Below, piece by piece: positions 26,718 through 35,413 of a stretch of DNA of 37,351 bases; position 1 is the stretch's first letter, and the number at the start of each line of letters is the position of its first letter. The stretch spans positions 1 to 37,351 of the forward strand of contig CAKRRX010000014.1 of NCBI GenBank assembly GCA_934394595.1. Reading direction: 5' to 3'. Source of the DNA: an uncultured Blautia sp. (GTDB lineage: Bacteria > Bacillota > Clostridia > Lachnospirales > Lachnospiraceae). The position numbers were made by a program, and so were the translations under genes. Below the pieces are notes generated by a model. The model saw nothing but the letters and a program-made list of their open reading frames with translations. It was not told where the DNA came from and did no database searches.

Positions 26718-27506
26718 ATGAGCGTTCAGTTACTTGATAAAACAAGAAAAATTAATAAGCTTCTGCATAACAGCAGTTCCAGTAAGGTGGTATTTAACGA
26801 CATCTGCCAGGTTCTGATGGATACACTGAGTTCGAATATTCTGGTTCTTAGTAAGAAGGGAAAGGTGCTTGGTGTCAGTTTCTGCCCGGGCGTTGAGGAA
26901 ATCCGGGAACTGATTGCAGATGAAGTGGGCGGTCATGTTGACCCTCTTCTCAATGAGAGATTTCTGGGAGTATTATCTACAAAGGAGAATGTGAATCTTC
27001 AGACACTTGGATTTGAGCATGTTTCCAGCAGCTATCAGGGAATTATCAATCCCATCGATATTGCAGGAGAGCGCCTTGGAACTGTGTTCATGTACCGCAA
27101 GGACAGACCCTATGATATAGAGGATATCATTGTCAGCGAATATGGCACCACAGTGGTAGGATTGGAGATGATGCGTGCTGTACATGAGGAGAATGCAGAG
27201 GAAGACCGTAAGAAACAGGTGGTAAAATCTGCATTTAATACACTTTCTTTCTCTGAGCTGGAAGCCATTATCCATATCTTTGACGAGCTGGACGGAGATG
27301 AGGGAATCCTTGTGGCGAGCAAGATCGCAGACCGTGTGGGAATCACCAGATCGGTTATTGTAAATGCACTTCGCAAATTTGAAAGTGCAGGAGTCATCGA
27401 GTCCCGCTCCTCGGGTATGAAGGGAACCTATATCAAGGTTCTCAATGAAGTGATTTTTGATGAGCTGGAAGAGATCAAAGCACAGCGCAGCAACAAAAAG
27501 GCATAG
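26718..27506 (+). CDS. codY: GTP- and branched-chain-amino-acid-sensing repressor CodY
   Basis: 262 residues, the normal CodY length. The N-terminal GAF domain (about 1-155) senses isoleucine/valine in other species; the C-terminal winged HTH contains ASKIADRVGITRSVIVNALR (200-219), nearly the textbook CodY recognition helix, followed by SRSSGMKGTYI. CodY represses nutrient-acquisition and amino acid genes when GTP and BCAA are plentiful. AAGGAGG (26706-26712) is 5 bases before ATG 26718; an in-frame ATG at 26700 precedes the ribosome binding site. The gene is monocistronic, with its own promoter and terminator. The near-identical recognition helix suggests that the standard CodY box applies. 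Confidence 0.97.
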   Translation: MSVQLLDKTRKINKLLHNSSSSKVVFNDICQVLMDTLSSNILVLSKKGKVLGVSFCPGVEEIRELIADEVGGHVDPLLNERFLGVLSTKENVNLQTLGFEHVSSSYQGIINPIDIAGERLGTVFMYRKDRPYDIEDIIVSEYGTTVVGLEMMRAVHEENAEEDRKKQVVKSAFNTLSFSELEAIIHIFDELDGDEGILVASKIADRVGITRSVIVNALRKFESAGVIESRSSGMKGTYIKVLNEVIFDELEEIKAQRSNKKA

Positions 27507-27537
27507 TACCGGATAAAAAGGATAAGAATAAAGTACA

Positions 27538-27572
27538 AAGGGCTGTTTCCCATGAGGGGCAGCTCTTTTTTA
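27538..27572 (+). terminator. Rho-independent terminator after codY
   Basis: GGGCTG (27540-27545) pairs with CAGCTC (27560-27565), with CCC/GGG pairing inside, followed by six T residues. Confidence 0.82.
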
Positions 27573-27655
27573 CTGAAGAAAACCTTTGAGTGTGCCCAAA
27601 AATCATTCCCGCAATCTGCACGTCCACTTTACGGACATGTAATAGAATTGCGAAA

Positions 27656-27670
27656 AAATTTCAGAAAATA
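27656..27670 (+). promoter_or_regulatory. CodY-box-like site in the codY-groES intergenic region
   Basis: AAATTTCAGAAAATA matches AATTTTCWGAAAATT at 13 of 15 positions. It lies downstream of the codY terminator and about 83 bases before the end of the groES -35 region. The area is AT-rich, which raises the chance of a random match. Confidence 0.4.
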
Positions 27671-27690
27671 ATTATTGTAAGAAAAAATGA

Positions 27691-27720
27691 GAATAAAAGA
27701 GAATAAAAGAGTATAAAAGA
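27691..27720 (+). repeat. three tandem 10-bp AT-rich repeats upstream of the groESL promoter
   Basis: Units GAATAAAAGA, GAATAAAAGA and GTATAAAAGA stand head to tail. Their 10-bp period places an A-run once per helical turn, which could curve the DNA. The remaining part of this 350-base gap holds the codY terminator, a hairpin at 27619-27639, the CodY-like site, the groES promoter and the CIRCE element. Confidence 0.7.
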
Positions 27721-27752
27721 GCATATAAATAAAAATATCATTGTGTGAGAGG

Positions 27753-27784
27753 TTGCATAAAAAGCAATAATTCAATAATATAAT
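27753..27784 (+). promoter_or_regulatory. promoter for groES-groEL
   Basis: TTGCAT (27753-27758), a 17-bp spacer and TAATAT (27776-27781); a perfect TATAAT overlaps at 27779-27784 with a 20-bp spacer. The CIRCE operator starts 10 bases further on, at the expected transcription start. Confidence 0.6.
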
Positions 27785-27793
27785 GGACAGTGA

Positions 27794-27820
27794 TTAGCAC
27801 TCAAACATAATGAGTGCTAG
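27794..27820 (+). promoter_or_regulatory. CIRCE operator (HrcA binding site)
   Basis: TTAGCACTC, a 9-base spacer and GAGTGCTAG: the standard CIRCE inverted repeat with one mismatch in the last base. HrcA represses chaperone operons through this site and is released on heat shock. hrcA itself is not in the window. Confidence 0.96.
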
Positions 27821-27856
27821 TAAAGAAAGAAATCAGAATTCAAAAGGAGGATATAG

Positions 27857-28144
<288 letters not shown>

Positions 28145-28182
28145 TCACTGCCCTGAACATATATTGAAAACAGGAGGAATGA

Positions 28183-29811
<1,629 letters not shown>

Positions 29812-29848
29812 TTCAGACTACAATTCATGAAAAGTTTAGAATTCAGCT

Positions 29849-29880
29849 GGGTCGGTGTCATAGACACCGGCCCTGTTTTG
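29849..29880 (+). terminator. Rho-independent terminator after groEL
   Basis: An 11-bp stem with one G-U pair (29849-29859 with 29863-29873), a 3-nt loop and TGTTTTGTG. The right arm overlaps the promoter of the next gene. Confidence 0.83.
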
Positions 29881-29889
29881 TGCTATACT
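29861..29889 (+). promoter_or_regulatory. promoter overlapping the groEL terminator
   Basis: TAGACA (29861-29866), a 17-bp spacer and TATACT (29884-29889). The -35 box and spacer are made of the terminator's loop, right arm and T-run. The leader that follows has two small hairpins (29921-29936 and 29938-29955). Confidence 0.55.
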
Positions 29890-29981
29890 GACAAAAAAGA
29901 CATACCTGTGGATGCGGGTTCTGTCGGGAATGACAGTCAGCTGTTTTCACAGCTGCAAAAGAAACAAAGGAGAGTAGAACT

Positions 29982-30485
29982 ATGAGTGATTTGTATTCCG
30001 AGCTGCTTGTGAAAAAAGAGCAGACAATGAAGGACAAGCTGGTAAAGGGAGGGCTGATCGCCCTGATCGTGATTTTTGTTATTGGTGGTCTTTTGATCAC
30101 ACCCATCCTTCTGATCGCTGCCATTGCAGCTGGTGTCGCAGCGTATTTTATCCTGCCGGGGACGGATCTGGAATTTGAGTACCTGTATGTCAATGGAGAA
30201 CTGGATATCGACAAGATCATGTCCAAGTCTAAGAGAAAAAGAGTAAAGTCCCTGAACATTTCAGAATGTGATCTGATGGCACCTGTAAATTCTCATAGAA
30301 TGGATTATTATAACAGCAACCAGAAAATGAAAGTCCTGGATTATTCCTCAGGAAATCCACAGCATAAGAGATTTGCAATTATTACCCGTGACAGCTCCGG
30401 CACCTGCCAGGTGATCATTGAACCGGATGAGGCTTTGGCAAAAACAATGAGAAATACGGCACCAAGCAAGGTATTTTTAGATTAA
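29982..30485 (+). CDS. small membrane protein, DUF6106-like, function unknown
   Basis: 167 residues. A charged N-terminus is followed by two adjacent membrane helices at about 24-39 and 41-58, then a soluble domain of about 105 residues starting LEFEYLYVNGELDIDKI. The segment VNSHRMDYYNSNQKMKVLDYSSGNP and the C-terminal PSKVFLD fit, from memory, an uncharacterised Lachnospiraceae family (DUF6106); this was not checked by search. AAAGGAG lies before the ATG. The gene stands alone between the groEL terminator and the guaB promoter, so neighbours give no functional hint. Confidence 0.78.
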   Translation: MSDLYSELLVKKEQTMKDKLVKGGLIALIVIFVIGGLLITPILLIAAIAAGVAAYFILPGTDLEFEYLYVNGELDIDKIMSKSKRKRVKSLNISECDLMAPVNSHRMDYYNSNQKMKVLDYSSGNPQHKRFAIITRDSSGTCQVIIEPDEALAKTMRNTAPSKVFLD

Positions 30486-30494
30486 TTTACTAGA

Positions 30495-30523
30495 TTGACA
30501 CTCTTTTAGTTTTTTGCTACACT
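30495..30523 (+). promoter_or_regulatory. promoter for guaB
   Basis: Perfect TTGACA (30495-30500), a 17-bp spacer and TACACT (30518-30523). It begins 10 bases after the stop of the preceding gene and gives an RNA leader of about 83 bases before guaB. Confidence 0.78.
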
Positions 30524-30545
30524 AAACTACATACCGAAAGTTGAA

Positions 30546-32070
<1,525 letters not shown>

Positions 32071-32072
32071 AA

Positions 32073-32834
32073 ATGAACAGAAAATCTCCAAGGCCGTCTT
32101 TTTCAAGGCGGCCTTCTTCAGATAAAAAGGTAGAACATGGCAGAAAAAGCCGGATTCGGCAGAGAAACACAAGAGTAGCTGTCTGTGTGCTGCTTTTGCT
32201 GGTAATCTTGATGCTGGTGCTATTGCTTGTGGTATCCAAAGGGAAAAAACAGAAGGAACAGAAAGAAGGGGAAATACAGCAGACACAAGGTGACAGCGGT
32301 CCTGAAACTTGGATGGAGCAGGGGGCACCCTACATAGATGTACAGCTTCTTTCACCAAATGAATATTCCAGACCTCAGCTGCCTCTTACAGAGGTAAAGT
32401 ATATTGCTATCCACTATACTGCCAATCCAGGTGCTTCTGCACAGGCAAACAGGGACTATTTTGAGAATCTTGCCACTACACATGAGACAAAGGTAAGCAG
32501 TCATTTTGTGGTGGGACTGGAAGGAGAAGTGATCCAGTGTATTCCCACATCAGAAATGTCCTATGCAACCAATTCCAGAAATGTGGATACCATATCCATT
32601 GAATGCTGCCACAAGGACGATACAGGAGCTTTTGAGAAGGCAACCTATGATTCAGTGGTAAAGCTGACAGCATGGCTCTGCGCCCGTTTTGGACTGACCA
32701 GTGAGCAGGTGATCCGACACTATGATGTCACCGGAAAAGAGTGTCCGAAGTATTATGTGGATCATCCAGATGCCTGGGAGCAGATGAAAGCGGATATACA
32801 AGAACTGATCACAGCGGATCAGGAGCTGATGTAG
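32073..32834 (+). CDS. membrane-anchored N-acetylmuramoyl-L-alanine amidase (Amidase_2)
   Basis: 253 residues. A basic N-terminal tail (1-33), one membrane helix at about 34-55, a charged linker, then an Amidase_2/PGRP-like domain from about 90. Zinc ligands inferred from the family are H114 (IAIHYTAN), H216 (IRHYDVTG) and C224 (KECPKY). Such enzymes cut the bond between MurNAc and L-Ala in peptidoglycan outside the cell. The ATG is 2 bases after the guaB stop and has no clear ribosome binding site, which suggests translation coupled to guaB; no better in-frame start was found. A strong hairpin (32090-32115) lies in the first codons. Confidence 0.88.
   Translation: MNRKSPRPSFSRRPSSDKKVEHGRKSRIRQRNTRVAVCVLLLLVILMLVLLLVVSKGKKQKEQKEGEIQQTQGDSGPETWMEQGAPYIDVQLLSPNEYSRPQLPLTEVKYIAIHYTANPGASAQANRDYFENLATTHETKVSSHFVVGLEGEVIQCIPTSEMSYATNSRNVDTISIECCHKDDTGAFEKATYDSVVKLTAWLCARFGLTSEQVIRHYDVTGKECPKYYVDHPDAWEQMKADIQELITADQELM
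32090..32115 (+). terminator. terminator-like hairpin inside the start of the amidase gene
   Basis: AAGGCCGTCTT (32090-32100) pairs with AAGGCGGCCTT (32105-32115) over 11 bp with one U-G pair and a TTTC loop. The following TTCTTC-like tail is weak for a terminator. It starts 20 bases after the guaB stop. Confidence 0.5.
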
Positions 32835-32908
32835 GAGTGTTTTCGCTACATCATCTAAATTTCGAAATACAAAATATTTTTTTTGAGAAAAATAAAATAT
32901 TTTCCATC

Positions 32909-32937
32909 TTGAAATGTGAAATAAAGTATTGTAGTAT
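32909..32937 (+). promoter_or_regulatory. promoter for the ZTP riboswitch and purine genes
   Basis: TTGAAA (32909-32914), a 17-bp spacer and TAGTAT (32932-32937). The transcription start would fall within a few bases of the riboswitch aptamer. Confidence 0.65.
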
Positions 32938-32944
32938 AAGAAAA

Positions 32945-33049
32945 GAGCTGCATGACTGGCGGATCGTGGGAATACCCACAGGGAGTGCAGCAAGAATTAT
33001 GTGCCGACCGCCTGGGCAGCCTGGAAATGGGCTTCCCAGGTGTTTTTTT
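32945..33049 (+). ncRNA. ZMP/ZTP riboswitch (pfl motif) with terminator
   Basis: The conserved pfl elements are present in order: TGACTGGCG, GGGAATACCCAC, GGGAG and GCCGACCGCCTGGGCA. P1 pairs 32947-32952 with 32986-32991; an inner stem pairs 32966-32970 with 32975-32979; the pseudoknot pairs GGCGG (32958-32962) with CCGCC (33008-33012); P3 uses 33002-33005 with 33015-33018. The expression platform is a terminator: CCTGGG (33011-33016) with CCCAGG (33035-33040), extended by AGCC/GGCT, then seven T residues. Its left arm takes bases of the pseudoknot and P3, so ligand binding should block termination. ZTP/ZMP are AICAR nucleotides that signal low 10-formyl-THF, and the next two genes use AICAR and 10-formyl-THF. 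Confidence 0.96.
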
Positions 33050-33083
33050 ATGCAATGAAAAGAATTTCCATTGTATAAAAAAG

Positions 33084-33105
33084 CCCTGCCGGGCAGGATT
33101 CTTTT
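33084..33105 (+). terminator. second hairpin between riboswitch and purO-like gene
   Basis: CCTGC (33085-33089) pairs with GCAGG (33093-33097) around a 3-nt loop and is followed by ATTCTTTTATTT. On the minus strand the same stem is followed by GCTTTTTT. Short, so only a candidate. Confidence 0.35.
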
Positions 33106-33145
33106 ATTTACAATAACTGTTTGATCTTGAAAGGAGAAGTGTCAC

Positions 33146-33859
33146 ATGGAAATGATAGCACTGGACAAAGAACTGAAAGAAAATTCCTATCCAGGAAGAG
33201 GTATCATCATCGGCCGCAGTGCAGATGGAACTAAGGCGGTTACCGCATACTTCATTATGGGAAGAAGTGAGAACAGCCGTAATCGTGTTTTTGTAGAAGA
33301 GGGAGAGGGAATCCGTACTCAGGCATTTGATCCTTCCAAGCTGGTGGATCCAAGCCTGATCATTTATGCTCCTGTCCGTGTTCTGGGAAACAAGACTATA
33401 GTGACAAATGGAGATCAGACAGATACTATTTATGCCGGATTGGATCAGCAGATGACTTTTGAGCAGTCTTTACGCTCCAGAGAATTTGAACCGGATGGAC
33501 CAAATTACACTCCACGTATCTCAGGCGTTATGCATGTGGAAAACGGAACCTACAGCTATGCAATGTCTATTCTGAAAAGTAATAACGGGGATCCGTCCTC
33601 CTGCAACCGTTACACATTTGCCTACCAGAATGCAAAAGCCGGTGAAGGGCATTTTATCCATACCTACAAATGTGACGGCAATCCTCTTCCAAGCTTTGAA
33701 GGGGAACCAAAGCTGGTTCAGATTCCAGATGATATGGAAGCATTTGCCAAAATGCTCTGGGAAAGCCTGAATGAGGAAAATAAAGTTTCCCTGTTTGTGA
33801 GATATATAGACATTGAGACCGGAAAATATCAGTCTAAGATCATCAACAAAAATCACTGA
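33146..33859 (+). CDS. IMP cyclohydrolase (PurO-like)
   Basis: 237 residues, matching the stand-alone IMP cyclohydrolase family first described in archaea (PurO) and also found in Clostridia. It closes the FAICAR ring to give IMP, the last step of purine synthesis. Visible: YPGRGIIIGRSADGTKAV near the start, YFIMGRSENSRNR with the conserved Arg/Asn pattern, YPAPVRVLGN-like IIYAPVRVLGNKTIVTNGDQ, and EPDGPNYTPRISGV. AAGGAG is 8 bases before the ATG. It lies downstream of the ZTP riboswitch and 33 bases before the formyltransferase gene, so the two replace a bifunctional PurH. Confidence 0.87.
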   Translation: MEMIALDKELKENSYPGRGIIIGRSADGTKAVTAYFIMGRSENSRNRVFVEEGEGIRTQAFDPSKLVDPSLIIYAPVRVLGNKTIVTNGDQTDTIYAGLDQQMTFEQSLRSREFEPDGPNYTPRISGVMHVENGTYSYAMSILKSNNGDPSSCNRYTFAYQNAKAGEGHFIHTYKCDGNPLPSFEGEPKLVQIPDDMEAFAKMLWESLNEENKVSLFVRYIDIETGKYQSKIINKNH

Positions 33860-33892
33860 AAACAGATCAAAGAGAAAAGAGAGGAAATGGGC

Positions 33893-35077
33893 ATGAAGGA
33901 ATTAGAATTAAAATATGGCTGTAATCCAAATCAGAAACCATCCAAGATTTACATGGAAGACGGCAGCGATCTGCCGATCAAAGTGATTTCCGGAAGACCT
34001 GGATACATCAATTTTCTGGATGCATTTAATGGCTGGCAGCTGGTGCGTGATCTGAAAAAAGCTACCGGACTTCCGGCAGCAACTTCTTTCAAACATGTTT
34101 CACCTGCAGGAGCTTCCATCGGACTCCCCCTTACGGAAACTCTTGCAAAGATCTATTGGGTAGAGGATATGGACTGGAAGAACTTTTCTCCTCTTGCCTG
34201 TGCATATGCACGTGCCAGAGGTGCTGACCGTATGTCCTCTTTCGGAGATTTTATTTCTCTTTCTGATGTGTGCGATAAAGATACTGCACTTCTGATCAAA
34301 AGAGAGGTATCAGACGGAGTGATCGCTCCCGGATATACGGAAGAGGCACTGGAAATCCTGAAACAGAAGAAAAAAGGCAATTATAATGTAATTCAGATTG
34401 ATCCGGAGTATGTACCGGCACCTCTGGAACATAAGCAGGTTTTTGGTATTACCTTTGAGCAGGGCAGACAGGAACTGGCCATTGATGATGAGCTGATTTC
34501 CAATCTTGTTACAGAGAACAAAGTTCTTTCTGAGGATGCCAAGCGTGATATGAAGGTTTCTCTGATCGTTCTGAAATATACTCAGTCCAATTCCGTGTGC
34601 TATGTAAAAGACGGACAGGCCATCGGAGTAGGGGCAGGACAGCAGTCCAGAGTTCATTGTACACGTCTTGCAGGCCAGAAGGCAGACAACTGGTTCCTTC
34701 GTCAGAGTCCAAAGGTACTGGCCCTTCCATTTAAGGACAGCATTTCAAGGGCAGAGCGTGACAATGCTATTGACGTGTATATCGGTGAGGAATATATGGA
34801 TGTTCTGGCTGATGGTAACTGGGAGAAAACCTTTACAGAAAAGCCGGAAGTATTTACCAAGGAAGAAAAAAGAGCATGGCTGGATCAGATGACAGATGTG
34901 ACACTGGGATCAGATGCCTTCTTCCCATTTAGTGACAATATCGAGAGAGCCCATAAAAGCGGTGTGAAATATATTGCACAGCCAGGTGGTTCAGTGCGTG
35001 ATGAGGATGTGATCAAGACCTGCAATAAATATGACATGGTCATGGCATTTACCGGAATCCGGTTATTCCATCATTGA
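33893..35077 (+). CDS. AICAR formyltransferase (stand-alone PurH C-terminal domain)
   Basis: 394 residues. Transfers a formyl group from 10-formyl-THF to AICAR to make FAICAR. The family start KYGCNPNQKPSKIYM, the catalytic pair K67-H68 in FKHVSPAGAS, RMSSFGDFISLSD, YTQSNSVCYVKDGQAIGVGAGQQSRVH and the end DAFFPFSDNIERAHKSGVKYI are present. The MGS-like cyclohydrolase domain of usual PurH is absent; the gene upstream supplies that activity. Start ATG 33893 was preferred because GAGGAAA is 6-7 bases upstream; ATG 33887 would overlap the ribosome binding site. Transcription should depend on the ZTP riboswitch. An IS remnant lies directly after the stop. Confidence 0.94.
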   Translation: MKELELKYGCNPNQKPSKIYMEDGSDLPIKVISGRPGYINFLDAFNGWQLVRDLKKATGLPAATSFKHVSPAGASIGLPLTETLAKIYWVEDMDWKNFSPLACAYARARGADRMSSFGDFISLSDVCDKDTALLIKREVSDGVIAPGYTEEALEILKQKKKGNYNVIQIDPEYVPAPLEHKQVFGITFEQGRQELAIDDELISNLVTENKVLSEDAKRDMKVSLIVLKYTQSNSVCYVKDGQAIGVGAGQQSRVHCTRLAGQKADNWFLRQSPKVLALPFKDSISRAERDNAIDVYIGEEYMDVLADGNWEKTFTEKPEVFTKEEKRAWLDQMTDVTLGSDAFFPFSDNIERAHKSGVKYIAQPGGSVRDEDVIKTCNKYDMVMAFTGIRLFHH

Positions 35078-35089
35078 TAGCGGATTTCG

Positions 35090-35323
35090 AATGTGCTTGT
35101 AACGGAACTTTTCGGTAGCCTTCTTCCATACCCAGGTATACTTGTTTGCGTTTGCTTCAAACTTGGAGCCGTCGATGTAGAGATGTTGCAGATCTACATG
35201 CTCCTCGTTAAAGATAGCATGATTGATGTCGTTAAAAATGTTTTCAATCTTATCTTGAAGTATTTCATTGATGAAATATCCAAACAATCTGAAAGAAACA
35301 GTGGTAAATATCCTTGTTTTGAA
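35090..35323 (-). pseudogene. IS1182-family transposase remnant
   Basis: The minus strand encodes about 78 residues without a proper start. They include IFTTVSFRLFGYFINEIL, HVDLQHLYIDGSKFEANANK and YTWVWKKATEKFRYK, a conserved N-terminal part of IS1182-type transposases. Both ends are cut: an in-frame stop (35324-35326) lies upstream, and after KFRYK similarity is lost near the end of the formyltransferase gene. Most of the transposase (usually over 450 residues) is missing. No terminal repeats were identified with confidence; a perfect 8-bp inverted repeat (35340-35347 with 35361-35368) lies beside it. Confidence 0.75.
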
Positions 35324-35373
35324 TTACAATAATTATTGTGTAAAATTTTCATCGCAAGTTAATTTTACCACAA

Positions 35374-35413
35374 AAATAGGACCTTTCGCATGAACGAATG
35401 GTCCTATTTCTTT
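35374..35413 (+). terminator. Rho-independent terminator interrupted by the group II intron
   Basis: A perfect 10-bp stem, AAATAGGACC (35374-35383) with GGTCCTATTT (35400-35409), and CTTT before the intron. Joining this to the 3' exon (TTTGAGAAA from 37276) would give a continuous T-run, CTTTTTTG. Probably the original end of the purine operon. Confidence 0.85.

Noticed and set aside
25444..26745. 433-codon open frame on the minus strand over topA and the codY promoter
   Set aside because: It is antisense to topA, whose zinc ribbons and catalytic parts are clear, and its translation shows no domain.
27691..27720. Short CRISPR-like array
   Set aside because: The three units are 10 bp long and directly adjacent, with no spacers and no cas genes nearby.
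35063..35287. Intact small gene on the minus strand
   Set aside because: The frame has only a TTG start without ribosome binding site, is preceded by in-frame transposase sequence and a stop, and matches the inside of an IS1182 transposase, so it is a remnant.
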